Shown: one piece after another, positions 8,139-15,999 of the stretch
How positions within the stretch are numbered: the stretch's first letter is position 1
Layout of the letters: each line of letters starts with the position of its first letter
Assembly: GCF_004522215.1 (NCBI RefSeq)
Contig: NZ_SDLR01000004.1
Coordinates: 434,001-498,000, forward strand
Direction: 5' to 3'
DNA: 64,000 bases
DNA from: Ammoniphilus sp. YIM 78166
Lineage (GTDB): Bacteria; Bacillota; Bacilli; Aneurinibacillales; RAOX-1
Notes under the pieces: generated by a model
Databases searched by the model: none
What the model was told of the DNA's origin: nothing
The model's input: only the letters and a program-made list of their open reading frames with translations
Made by a program: the position numbers and the translations under genes

Positions 8139-9746
8139 ATGAATTTTGATCCCCATGTTTATCCTTATGCATCCAAGCGAAATGTCGTTTATGCCCAGAA
8201 AGGAATGGTTGCCACATCACAGCCGCTAGCCGCACAAGCAGGTATCGATATATTAAAAAAAGGGGGAAACGCTGTGGATGCAGCTATCGCTGTTGCAGCC
8301 TGTTTAACAGTCGTAGAACCCACCTCTAACGGTATCGGCGGAGATGCGTTTGCACTCGTTTGGGTTAAGGAAAAGCTATATGGTCTAAATGCCAGCGGTC
8401 CCGCTCCACAAGGCATTTCGATCGACAAGGTAAAGCAAGCCGGATATGAACAAATCCAGGCCTATGGATGGATTCCTGTCACGGTTCCAGGTGCACCTGC
8501 TGCTTGGGGGGCCTTAGCTGAGCGTTTTGGGAATCTTCCTTTAAGCGAAACGCTCCAGCCTGCGATTGAGTATGCGGAACAGGGGTACCCGGTATCTCCA
8601 ACCTTGGCCCATCATTGGAAGGTAGCTTTTGATACCTATAAGAAGGAATTAAAAGAGGAGCACTTCCAAGCTTGGTTTGACACGTTTGCCCCAGAGGGGA
8701 GAGCACCTAAAGCAGGAGAGCTGTGGCGCTCCGCTGATCATGCTAATACCTTAAAATCAATTGCGGAGTCCAATGGCAAGTCGTTTTACCAAGGCGAGCT
8801 GGCGGAGAAGATCGATCAGTTCTCTCGAAGCTGCGGAGGCTATCTAAGAAAAGAGGACTTGGCAGGATTCTTGCCAGAATGGGTTACACCCATATCGGTG
8901 AATTATCGCGGATATGATGTCTGGGAGATTCCACCCAATGGACAGGGCTTAGTGGCGTTGATGGCCTTGAATATTTTGCAAGGGTTTGAATTCTCTTCTC
9001 GATATACAGTCGATACTCTTCACAAACAGATGGAAGCTATTAAATTAGCTTTTGCAGATGGATTACATGCGATTACACAGGCAGATAAAATGCAGATTCC
9101 TATTGATGGACTACTCTCTGCAGCCTATGCCGATGAACGTCGTTCTCTCATTCATGAACGTGCTTTAACGCCCGTCGCCGGAGAGCCTCCAAAAGGAGGG
9201 ACGGTTTATTTAGCTACAGCGGACCAGGAGGGTAACATGGTTTCGTTTATTCAAAGCAATTATATGGGATTTGGTTCGGGTCTCGTTGTCCCAGGAACAG
9301 GGATCGCACTACATAACCGAGGGCATAACTTTACCTTGGATGAAAACCATGTAAATCGGTTAGAGCCTGGAAAGAAAACCTACCATACCATTATTCCTGG
9401 CTTTTTAACGAAGGATGGAAAAGCTGTGGGTCCTTTTGGCGTGATGGGTGCATTTATGCAGCCTCAAGGGCATGTTCAAGTGTTGATGAACATGATCGAC
9501 TTTCATCTGAATCCTCAAGCTGCCTTGGATGCCCCGCGCTGGCGATGGATTAAAGATAAAATAGTTGAGCTTGAATCTAGCGTTCCCGAGCACCTTGCTT
9601 TGGCTCTGGCTGAAAAAGGGCACCAAATTCAGTGGGCACTAGGATCAAGCGGCTTTGGAAGAGGGCAGATCATTATTCGTTCAGAGCAAGGGGTATTGGC
9701 TGGAGGTACTGAACCAAGAACGGATGGGGCTATTGCTGTATGGTGA
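8139..9746 (+). CDS. ywrD: Gamma-glutamyltransferase family protein (YwrD-like)
   Basis: A 535-residue N-terminal-nucleophile hydrolase of the gamma-glutamyltranspeptidase family, which self-cleaves before a threonine. The candidate is T355 in PKGGTVYLATAD. Other family marks are GGNAVDAAIA, SNGIGGDAFA and NRGHNF. There is no signal peptide or lipobox, so unlike secreted Ggt it is probably cytoplasmic, as with B. subtilis YwrD. Substrates could be glutathione-like or other gamma-glutamyl compounds. It overlaps the next gene by 7 bp and is therefore co-expressed with two chromate-type transporter halves, the same partners as in the Bacillus ywr region. Confidence 0.9.
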   Translation: MNFDPHVYPYASKRNVVYAQKGMVATSQPLAAQAGIDILKKGGNAVDAAIAVAACLTVVEPTSNGIGGDAFALVWVKEKLYGLNASGPAPQGISIDKVKQAGYEQIQAYGWIPVTVPGAPAAWGALAERFGNLPLSETLQPAIEYAEQGYPVSPTLAHHWKVAFDTYKKELKEEHFQAWFDTFAPEGRAPKAGELWRSADHANTLKSIAESNGKSFYQGELAEKIDQFSRSCGGYLRKEDLAGFLPEWVTPISVNYRGYDVWEIPPNGQGLVALMALNILQGFEFSSRYTVDTLHKQMEAIKLAFADGLHAITQADKMQIPIDGLLSAAYADERRSLIHERALTPVAGEPPKGGTVYLATADQEGNMVSFIQSNYMGFGSGLVVPGTGIALHNRGHNFTLDENHVNRLEPGKKTYHTIIPGFLTKDGKAVGPFGVMGAFMQPQGHVQVLMNMIDFHLNPQAALDAPRWRWIKDKIVELESSVPEHLALALAEKGHQIQWALGSSGFGRGQIIIRSEQGVLAGGTEPRTDGAIAVW

Positions 9747-10315
9747 TTTATTGGGAGTTGCTTTTAGGCTTTACCCGGGCAGGTATTCTCGGCTATGGTG
9801 GAGGACCTGCCTCTATTCCCCTCTTTTATAAAGAAGCGGTAGAGCGTTACAAGTGGGTAAGCCACGAAGAGTTTGGGGATATTGTAGCATTAGGCAATAC
9901 CTTGCCAGGGCCGATCGTCACCAAAACAGCGGGTTATATCGGTTATCGGGTAGCGGGCCTACTTGGATGTTTGGCTGCGGTGGCTGCGACCGTCATCCCA
10001 ACCGTTCTGTTGATGGTTTTATTGCTTGGGTATCTCTATCAAATCCAAGATGCTTCTTGGGTAAAAGGAATGACAACGGCGATTCAACCCGTTATCGGAG
10101 TCATGATGTTTGTTTTGGCTTACTCATTTTTCAAAGATTCATGGAAAAGCCAAGGACGGTTGCTAACCCTTTTGCTAGTGGCTGTAAGTCTGGTAGTTTT
10201 GCAGATTTTTGGTTGGCACCCGGCTATCTTAATAGGTGCCCTTCTACTATATGGCTTGATAGGGGGAGGAAAGAAGCCAGAGGATGAGAAAAAGGAGGAG
10301 GAGTCCACCCTATGA
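9740..10315 (+). CDS. ywrB: Chromate-type transporter, N-half subunit
   Basis: A 191-residue single-domain member of the CHR family. The conserved GYGGGPASIPL near residue 20 and GNTLPGPIVTKTAGYIGY at about 55 are diagnostic. Six or so membrane helices follow, with a charged C-terminal tail. Short CHR proteins act as pairs, one with each topology, and export chromate in the few characterised cases; sulfate or another oxyanion is possible. It overlaps the gamma-glutamyltransferase gene by 7 bp and the next half-transporter by 4 bp, which indicates tight co-translation. The symbol follows the B. subtilis ywrAB arrangement; which half corresponds to A or B is uncertain. Confidence 0.88.
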   Translation: MVIYWELLLGFTRAGILGYGGGPASIPLFYKEAVERYKWVSHEEFGDIVALGNTLPGPIVTKTAGYIGYRVAGLLGCLAAVAATVIPTVLLMVLLLGYLYQIQDASWVKGMTTAIQPVIGVMMFVLAYSFFKDSWKSQGRLLTLLLVAVSLVVLQIFGWHPAILIGALLLYGLIGGGKKPEDEKKEEESTL

Positions 10316-10842
10316 TCTATTGGGAGTTATTTCTGGCCTTCTTTATCCCAGGCATTGTAGGTTATGGTGGAGGACCCGCCTTTATCCCTCTGATTCAGTA
10401 TGAAGTCGTTGATCGTTACGGGTGGTTTTCAATAGAGGAATTCGGAAAAGTGTTGGCGCTCGGAAACGCGTTACCAGGTCCCATAACTACAAAAATGGCA
10501 GGGTTTGTTGGATATCAACTGGGTGGTGTAGCTGGAGCGAGCATTGCTTTGTTCGCGACAGTCGCTCCAACACTGGTAGCGATGCTTTTGATGATGGGAA
10601 TATTGTACAAGTTCAAAGATTCATCTCGCGTGAAGAAAATGACCGCACTCATCCGTCCCACCATTGCGGTATTGTTGGGAACCATTGCGTTCCAATTTGT
10701 CCAGGCAGGCTATATGAAAGCTGGTATTTGGCATACGATTTTCCTGATTGTGATTAGCTTTCTGCTCATGGAAAAGTGGAAGGTCCACCCGGCAATAGTC
10801 ATCGCGGGAACATTAGTGTATGGGGGAGTGGTGTTAGGGTAG
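10312..10842 (+). CDS. ywrA: Chromate-type transporter, second half subunit
   Basis: A 176-residue CHR-family half-transporter, similar in layout to the preceding protein: GYGGGPAFIPL near residue 20 and GNALPGPITTKMAGFVGY at about 55, followed by hydrophobic helices to the C-terminus. The ATG overlaps the upstream stop (ATGA). The two halves are clearly paralogous but well diverged, as expected for an obligate heterodimer. Ends the three-gene operon; a bidirectional terminator is found about 140 bp on. Confidence 0.88.
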   Translation: MIYWELFLAFFIPGIVGYGGGPAFIPLIQYEVVDRYGWFSIEEFGKVLALGNALPGPITTKMAGFVGYQLGGVAGASIALFATVAPTLVAMLLMMGILYKFKDSSRVKKMTALIRPTIAVLLGTIAFQFVQAGYMKAGIWHTIFLIVISFLLMEKWKVHPAIVIAGTLVYGGVVLG

Positions 10843-10848
10843 GAGGCT

Positions 10849-10938
10849 GAGGGCATGAGGGGGTACAGCCCTAATATGATTCACTGAATTTGGTTTGAGG
10901 CGGGTTTGAGTGAATCATTGAGCTTCAATGATGCCCTC
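10849..10938. repeat. Nested inverted repeat in a convergent gap
   Basis: Outer arms GAGGGCAT (10849-10856) and ATGCCCTC (10931-10938) enclose inner arms ATGATTCACT (10876-10885) and AGTGAATCAT (10909-10918), both perfect. There is no U-tract and no ORF. It sits upstream of the bidirectional terminator between chromate and Spo0E-like genes. Confidence 0.6.
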
Positions 10939-10982
10939 ATCCGAGCTCCCAAGCCCGTCCGCCCGCCCTCGATCAGCTCCAA

Positions 10983-11026
10983 AAAGGCTAACTAGCAATA
11001 AATCCCCTGCTAGTTAGCCTTTATTT
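10983..11026. terminator. Bidirectional terminator
   Basis: AAAGGCTAACTAGCA (10983-10997) pairs perfectly with TGCTAGTTAGCCTTT (11008-11022), with A/T tails on both sides. It serves both the chromate operon and the minus-strand small gene. Confidence 0.9.
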
Positions 11027-11214
11027 TATCCCAGTATCTCATTCATGATCTGAATACGCTGATTTATTAAGCTTATTAAGTTGTTGACTTCCATCGTTTC
11101 ATAGTCTGATAGACCGGCTAGGCTTAGCGCCTCCATTAAATCTCTTCTCTTTGAATCTAGTTCTGAGATGCTGTAGGATTCACAAATCTCTTCTCTCGTA
11201 TAAGTAACAGACAT
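11026..11214 (-). CDS. Small helical protein, possibly Spo0E-like
   Basis: A 62-residue acidic protein with two predicted helices separated by GLSDYETMEV, which resembles the helix-turn-helix hairpin of Spo0E-type aspartyl-phosphate phosphatases in size and in the pattern ISELDSKRRDLMEALSLAGL. The signature SQELD of that family, needed for Spo0A-P dephosphorylation, is replaced by VNNLISLI, so function is doubtful. ATG 11214 is chosen because GGTGA lies 7 nt upstream; a TTG at 11250 with GGGAG 9 nt upstream would add 12 residues. It is a single gene with its own terminator. Confidence 0.6.
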   Translation of the reverse strand: MSVTYTREEICESYSISELDSKRRDLMEALSLAGLSDYETMEVNNLISLINQRIQIMNEILG

Positions 11215-11402
11215 GCTTTCTTCACCAGTCCTCTCTATGTGGTATACCAAAATAAACTACTCCCAAGTTACACTATAATATGAACTTCCATTCAATTAAA
11301 GTTATAATCTTCGATTTTTATCGACAACCATGGGCTCATCCTATACTTTCCAATTTAGAGAGGATAGAATAGAGATATATTTAAATAAGGAAGTGAGCAC
11401 TT

Positions 11403-12230
11403 ATGCATAAATACTTGATTACAAAAGAGTGGTTAAACCAGCATTTGCACCACCCCGAAGTGAGGATTATAGATTGTAGATTTATACTAGGAAATCCAAC
11501 AGCCGGTCAAGAGGCCTATGCGAAGGATCATGTTCCAGGAGCGGTTTACTTTGATTTAGAAAAAGATATGTCAGGTCAAAAAGCAATTCACGGAGGAAGG
11601 CATCCGCTCCCACAGGTTGAGGATTTTACTTCTAAACTCCAACAAGCAGGGATAGGAAACACGACAAAAGTTGTCGCTTACGACGATCAAGGAGGAGCGA
11701 TGGCGGCTCGATTATGGTGGCTACTTCAGTATGTTGGTCATGAACAGGTCTTCATCTTAAACGAAGGATACAGCGCATGGAGAGACAGTGAACTTCCAGT
11801 TACAGCTGAAATTCCAAAATACACTCCGACTTCCTTTACCGCAAATGTTCAAACAGAAATGGCAGTGGACATGGACACTGTAAAGCTGAAGAAAGCACAG
11901 GAAGATGTGACCGTAATCGATTCCCGTGAAGAAAAGAGGTATTTAGGAATGGAAGAACCTATAGATAAAGTGGCTGGACACATTCCTGGTGCTCAAAATT
12001 TTTTCTGGAAGGGTGTATTGGACGAGAAGGGGAACTGGAAAAGCACAGAGGAGCTTCAGAAGCATTTTCAAGGTTTAGATCAAACAAAAGAAGTCATTGT
12101 CTATTGCGGTTCTGGAGTAACAGCTTGCCCCAATATATTGGCCCTAAAAGAAGCGGGTTTTAAAAATGTAAAGCTCTATGCAGGCAGTTGGAGTGATTGG
12201 TGTTCTTATCCGGAGAATCCGGTGGGATAA
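11403..12230 (+). CDS. Sulfurtransferase (double rhodanese)
   Basis: A 275-residue tandem rhodanese. The N-terminal inactive domain covers about 1-135 and the C-terminal catalytic domain 150-275. The active-site loop reads CGSGVTAC, the form typical of 3-mercaptopyruvate/thiosulfate sulfurtransferases; the first cysteine carries the persulfide. It also has HIPGAQNFFW and the VPGAVYFDLE signature of the first domain. Cytoplasmic, no signal peptide. It stands alone upstream of a Toprim gene (52-bp gap). Donor specificity cannot be told from sequence. Confidence 0.92.
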   Translation: MHKYLITKEWLNQHLHHPEVRIIDCRFILGNPTAGQEAYAKDHVPGAVYFDLEKDMSGQKAIHGGRHPLPQVEDFTSKLQQAGIGNTTKVVAYDDQGGAMAARLWWLLQYVGHEQVFILNEGYSAWRDSELPVTAEIPKYTPTSFTANVQTEMAVDMDTVKLKKAQEDVTVIDSREEKRYLGMEEPIDKVAGHIPGAQNFFWKGVLDEKGNWKSTEELQKHFQGLDQTKEVIVYCGSGVTACPNILALKEAGFKNVKLYAGSWSDWCSYPENPVG

Positions 12231-12282
12231 AAACTACTTCCTTGGTAATAATGGTGGAAACCAAATGAGCAAAGGAGCAGGT

Positions 12283-12639
12283 ATGATGGACCGACCTAAA
12301 ATCATTCTTGTAGAGGGAAAAACCGATCGGGTGAGGCTCCTCCAAATTTTACAGGAAGAGGTCAATATCATTTGTACCTATGGAACACTAAGTGAAGAAA
12401 AACTTGAGGAGATCATACTCCCTTTACAAGAAGAAGATGTCTATGTTTTGGTAGATGCAGACTATGCAGGGAATAAATTAAGACAGCAATTGAAAAGAGA
12501 ACTCCCGAACGCAAGGCATTTATACACGAGAAAAATGTATCGAGAAGTGGCCACAACTCCCTTAGAACATCTAGCTAAAGTCCTTCATGACGCCCACTTT
12601 GAAGTCAACGAACAGCTCCTTCAGGATATGGAAATCTAA
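12283..12639 (+). CDS. yusF: Toprim-domain protein (YusF-like)
   Basis: A 118-residue protein made almost wholly of a Toprim fold, the metal-binding nucleotidyl-transfer fold of primases, topoisomerases and OLD nucleases. The catalytic Glu is in IILVEGKTDR and the DxD in VLVDADYAG. Similar stand-alone Toprim proteins occur in Bacillus (YusF); their function is unknown. ATG 12283 (or 12286) follows AAAGGAG at 12271-12277; the upstream ATG at 12265 is less likely. Confidence 0.85.
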   Translation: MMDRPKIILVEGKTDRVRLLQILQEEVNIICTYGTLSEEKLEEIILPLQEEDVYVLVDADYAGNKLRQQLKRELPNARHLYTRKMYREVATTPLEHLAKVLHDAHFEVNEQLLQDMEI

Positions 12640-12644
12640 AAGAT

Positions 12645-12683
12645 GCTGCAATAGGTCCTCTAGACCTTATTGCGGCTTTTTTT
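12645..12683 (+). terminator. Terminator after the Toprim gene
   Basis: GCTGCAATAGGTC pairs with GACCTTATTGCGGC (one bulge and one G-T) and is followed by eight T residues. Confidence 0.85.
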
Positions 12684-12708
12684 AATTGTAAAGGTTGATA
12701 TTCCTACT

Positions 12709-12769
12709 TTAATAATCTCTTAACAATATCCACAAAATGTTAACCCTGTATTTATGCTGAGTTTATATT
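12709..12769 (+). promoter_or_regulatory. Candidate PhoP box and promoter of phoX-tatA-tatC
   Basis: TTAATA (12709) and TTAACA (12720) are 11 bp apart, the spacing of B. subtilis PhoP repeats; TTAACC follows at 12740. A -10-like TATATT lies at 12764-12769 without a good -35. The layout fits activation under phosphate starvation, but the third repeat is out of register. Confidence 0.4.
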
Positions 12770-12844
12770 TATACACTAATATTGAAACTGTTGGTACGGA
12801 CAAGCTTTCAATATAAATGGACATAAAAGGGAGAGAGAGTAGAA

Positions 12845-14503
12845 ATGGAAAACATGAATCGCCGCAAGTTTTTAGGATACTTAGGAACTGGAGCAGCTGC
12901 ATTGGCTGCAGCATCTGCAGGACTTGGAACTTTAGCTCCGGTAGCGGGCGCTGCTCCTGCTGATCACTTATTCAAGTTTCCTAATCAAAAGAAAACAAAA
13001 AAGGCTCATGGATTCTTTAAACCAATTCAACCTACCATGAAGGACGATCTAGTGTTGCCAGAAGGATTCAAGTATGATGTAGTCGCGGCTTATGGTGATG
13101 TAATCAACAAAAAGGGTGATACCTTTGGTTTTAACGCCGATTTCACACTTTATTTTCCTATCAATGGTTCAAGCGAAGATGGGTTGTTATGGGTAAACCA
13201 TGAATATACACAGGATGTCTTCGTCCAAGGTAAAAAAGGTGAAAAAGGATACACAGCGGAACAGGTAGAAAAGTTGCTTTACAACCAAGGCGGATCTATT
13301 ATCCGTGTACAACTTGATAAGAAAAGCGGAAAATGGAAGATGATTACAGATTCGGAATATGCTCGACGTATCACAGGATTAACTCCATTTGTATTAACAG
13401 GAGCAGCTGCCGGATCCCCAGCAGTAAAGGGTGCAACGAAAGTTCAAGGTACTTTTGCTAACTGTTCGGGTGGAATGACTCTATGGAATACCGTTTTATC
13501 CTGTGAAGAGAACTGGGAAAATACTGCAGCAGATGCAGGTTTAGATACAACACATTATGGATGGGTTATTGAAGTCGACCCATTTGACGTAGATGACCAA
13601 ACCTTCCCTGTCCGCAAGCATACAGCACTTGGGCGCTTCCACCATGAAAATACAGCGATGGGATTATCTAAAGATGGACGCGTAGTGGTATACATGGGTG
13701 ATGATAAAACGGATGCCTGTGTGTACAAGTATGTTTCTAATGGTAAGTATGTGGAGTCTGCAGGAAGAGGAAATAGTAAATTGTTGGAAGATGGAATTCT
13801 TTATGTGGCTAACTTCGCTAAAGGAAAATGGATTCCAGTAACAATTGAAACAGTACAAGACGCTATTAAGAAAGCTAAGAAAGATGAGTTGCTCCAAAAA
13901 TTCCAAACGCAAGCAGATGTTCTTGTAAACTGTGCAGAAGCGGCTATTCTTGTTGGAGGAACACCGACAGATCGTCCGGAGGATTTGGAAATCAGCCCGT
14001 TTGATGGAACGATCTTTATTGCTCACACAAACAACGATAAGCATGGAAACATACACGGACATATTACGAGATTCTTTGAAAAAGATGGTGACCACGGTTC
14101 TCTTGATTTTGACTTTGAGATTTTCGCTGCTGGTGGACGCCAAAGTGGGTTCTCTGCACCTGATAACTTGTCCTTCGATAGTAATGGAAACTTGTGGACG
14201 GTTACGGATATTTCTTCTAGCAAGTTAGGTAAGGATGCATGGAAATCATTCGGAAACAATGGGTTATTTGTCATTCCTACAACAGGATCAAACGCTGGAG
14301 AGGCCTTCCAATTTGCTTCTGGTCCAGTAGAAGCTGAGTTAACAGGTCCTTGGTTTACTCCAGATGAAAAAACATTATTCTTAGCTGTTCAACATCCAGG
14401 TGAAGAAACAGAAGATGTTGCGAATCCAACATCTAGATGGCCGAGATATGGAAATGATATCCCTCGTCCTGCAGTGGTAGCAATCACTGGATTCAAATTT
14501 TAG
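12845..14503 (+). CDS. phoX: PhoX-family alkaline phosphatase, Tat exported
   Basis: A 552-residue PhoX (DUF839) phosphatase, a Ca/Fe enzyme that removes phosphate from organic esters outside the cell. The N-terminus carries a twin-arginine signal NRRKFLGYL, an Ala-rich stretch, and a cleavage site near GAAPA (about residue 38). Family marks are WVNHEYT, LSCEENWEN, HTALGRFHHE, YMGDDKTDACVY and SAPDNLSFD. It is followed after 14 bp by tatA and then tatC, the same logic as phoD-tatAd-tatCd in B. subtilis but with an unrelated phosphatase. A PhoP-like box lies upstream. Confidence 0.95.
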   Translation: MENMNRRKFLGYLGTGAAALAAASAGLGTLAPVAGAAPADHLFKFPNQKKTKKAHGFFKPIQPTMKDDLVLPEGFKYDVVAAYGDVINKKGDTFGFNADFTLYFPINGSSEDGLLWVNHEYTQDVFVQGKKGEKGYTAEQVEKLLYNQGGSIIRVQLDKKSGKWKMITDSEYARRITGLTPFVLTGAAAGSPAVKGATKVQGTFANCSGGMTLWNTVLSCEENWENTAADAGLDTTHYGWVIEVDPFDVDDQTFPVRKHTALGRFHHENTAMGLSKDGRVVVYMGDDKTDACVYKYVSNGKYVESAGRGNSKLLEDGILYVANFAKGKWIPVTIETVQDAIKKAKKDELLQKFQTQADVLVNCAEAAILVGGTPTDRPEDLEISPFDGTIFIAHTNNDKHGNIHGHITRFFEKDGDHGSLDFDFEIFAAGGRQSGFSAPDNLSFDSNGNLWTVTDISSSKLGKDAWKSFGNNGLFVIPTTGSNAGEAFQFASGPVEAELTGPWFTPDEKTLFLAVQHPGEETEDVANPTSRWPRYGNDIPRPAVVAITGFKF

Positions 14504-14517
14504 GAGGCTGATCGAAT

Positions 14518-14745
14518 ATGTTCTCAAACATCGGAATTCCCGGGTTAATCCTGATCCTTGTTATCGCGTTGATTATTTTTGGACCTTCCAAACTTCCTGA
14601 GATTGGCCGCGCGTTTGGTCGTACGTTAACAGAGTTTAAGAGTGCGACAAAAGAGTTGGTAGGCGGAGATAAGGAAGAAGAGAAAGGTGAAGAAAAGAAG
14701 GCCGAGCTCGTAGCGGTTGAAAAGAAAGACAAGCCTGCAGTGTAA
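14518..14745 (+). CDS. tatA: Twin-arginine translocase subunit TatA
   Basis: A 75-residue TatA. One N-terminal membrane helix ([15 protein letters not shown]) is followed by the [14 protein letters not shown] hinge, an amphipathic helix, and a charged Glu/Lys tail. TatA oligomers form the passage for folded proteins. The gene lies between phoX and tatC with AGGAGG upstream, so it is likely a dedicated export system for PhoX. No tatB is present, as in other Firmicutes where TatA does both jobs. Confidence 0.95.
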   Translation: MFSNIGIPGLILILVIALIIFGPSKLPEIGRAFGRTLTEFKSATKELVGGDKEEEKGEEKKAELVAVEKKDKPAV

Positions 14746-14751
14746 TACACG

Positions 14752-14787
14752 GGGATGCAGACGGGAATTCCTGTCTGCATCCCTTTT
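14752..14787 (+). terminator. Hairpin between tatA and tatC (weak terminator/attenuator)
   Basis: GGGATGCAGAC (14752-14762) pairs perfectly with GTCTGCATCCC (14773-14783), followed by only TTTT. A read-through hairpin here would give more tatA than tatC message. Confidence 0.65.
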
Positions 14788-14805
14788 CTATAGGGGGGAA
14801 AGTAC

Positions 14806-15525
14806 ATGAGCCAACAGGACATGCATCTAGTAGAACATTTGGGAGAGTTAAGAGGTCGCCTAATAAAGACAGCTCTAGCTTTTCTAGTAGCACTCGTAGC
14901 ATCCTTTATCTATGTAAAAGACATCTATAATTGGCTAGTGAGAGATTTAGATGGCAAATTAGCAATCTTAGGTCCTAGCGATATTCTATGGGTCTATATG
15001 ATGATTGCCGGAGTATTTGCAATTACCGTTACGATTCCTGTAGCGGCCTTTCAAACGTGGCGGTTTGTATGTCCGGCCTTATCCAAGGAAGAGCGGAAAG
15101 TAACGTTAAGTTTTATCCCGGGTCTATTTATTTTGTTCGTCATCGGGCTTTCTTTTGGATATTTTCTGCTGTTCCCCAGTGTTCTTGGGTTCTTAACCGC
15201 TCTATCTGCTGGGCAATTTGAAACGATGTTTACAGCAGATAAGTATTTTCGGTTTATGCTCAACCTGACTTTGCCTTTTGGATTCCTATTCGAGATGCCT
15301 CTTGTGGTGATGTTTCTAACGCGGTTAGGGATCTTAAATCCGATCCGATTAGCGAAAGCTAGAAAGCTGGCTTATTTCTGCCTCATCGTCGTATCGGTAC
15401 TGATTACGCCTCCCGATTTTATATCGGATATTTTAGTGTTAATCCCCCTCATCGTCTTATATGAAATTAGTGTCACATTATCCAAAGTGGTCTATAAGAA
15501 GCGACTAAAGGTTGAAGCACAATAA
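14806..15525 (+). CDS. tatC: Twin-arginine translocase subunit TatC
   Basis: A 239-residue six-helix TatC, the receptor for RR signal peptides. The N-terminal cytoplasmic part HLVEHLGELRGRLIKT, the first periplasmic-loop region and FLFEMPLVVMFLTRLGI are conserved. It pairs with the preceding TatA and should recognise the PhoX signal. AGGGGGGAAAG lies before the ATG. The gene ends at a bidirectional terminator. Confidence 0.96.
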   Translation: MSQQDMHLVEHLGELRGRLIKTALAFLVALVASFIYVKDIYNWLVRDLDGKLAILGPSDILWVYMMIAGVFAITVTIPVAAFQTWRFVCPALSKEERKVTLSFIPGLFILFVIGLSFGYFLLFPSVLGFLTALSAGQFETMFTADKYFRFMLNLTLPFGFLFEMPLVVMFLTRLGILNPIRLAKARKLAYFCLIVVSVLITPPDFISDILVLIPLIVLYEISVTLSKVVYKKRLKVEAQ

Positions 15526-15563
15526 AAAATAGAGGCTGGTCATCTTTCCAGCCTCTATTTTTT
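15524..15563. terminator. Bidirectional terminator
   Basis: AAAAAATAGAGGCTGG (15524-15539) pairs perfectly with CCAGCCTCTATTTTTT (15548-15563). It serves tatC and the convergent small gene. Confidence 0.92.
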
Positions 15564-15774
15564 ATTCCATAAATCGTTGCCGAATTTTAATATATTCTCT
15601 AGGCTGGAAAGGGTCGAATAGATGAACGTCAAGAGGCTGGGCCCTTGTAATCTGTACATCCGCTTTATTCCAGGGTTGTCCATTATAGCGATCTACGTGT
15701 TCATGGGTATACCAAGCGACTAAAAATAGCACCATAAAGGTTAGACCACCTACAATGGCGGACCTGAGTATCAT
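15562..15774 (-). CDS. Small single-pass membrane protein, unknown
   Basis: A 70-residue protein with one N-terminal hydrophobic helix (AIVGGLTFMVLFLVAWYTH) and a polar C-terminus ending in basic residues. I do not recognise the family. ATG 15774 is chosen because AAGGAG lies 8 nt upstream on the minus strand; a GTG at 15783 abuts that site. It stands alone between tatC and the mrp operon and is transcribed towards tatC. The good ribosome site and terminator support a real gene. Confidence 0.65.
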   Translation of the reverse strand: MILRSAIVGGLTFMVLFLVAWYTHEHVDRYNGQPWNKADVQITRAQPLDVHLFDPFQPREYIKIRQRFME

Positions 15775-15865
15775 AAAAATCACTCCTTCACTTCATAAGA
15801 TGAGGCAAGGAGACCATTTTTATACATGTTTTTTCAGATTGGAAAAAATTTTTTTTATACGATTT

Positions 15866-15889
15866 TAGGTGTTTCTACCTATTTATAAT
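15866..15889 (+). promoter_or_regulatory. Candidate mrp promoter with overlapping palindrome
   Basis: TATAAT lies at 15884-15889, and the palindrome TAGGT-N6-ACCTA spans 15866-15881 in the spacer region. A second TATAAT is at 15949-15954. Neither has a clear -35, so regulation by a bound protein is plausible. Confidence 0.4.
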
Positions 15890-15999
15890 ATCCGAGTAAA
15901 AGGGGAGGATTCAGCGTACGATAAGGTGAAATAGCAGAGGTTTTCGTATATAATGCTATTGTATGCATTATGTTCCATCGGAAAAGGGAGGTTTTCGTT

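Noticed and set aside
9853..10287. 144-codon ORF in another frame of the chromate transporter gene
   Set aside because: It is an out-of-frame shadow of a clear CHR-family protein; its product has no recognisable domain.
13664..14143. 159-codon minus-strand ORF inside phoX
   Set aside because: It is antisense to a well-conserved PhoX coding region, without ribosome site or family features.
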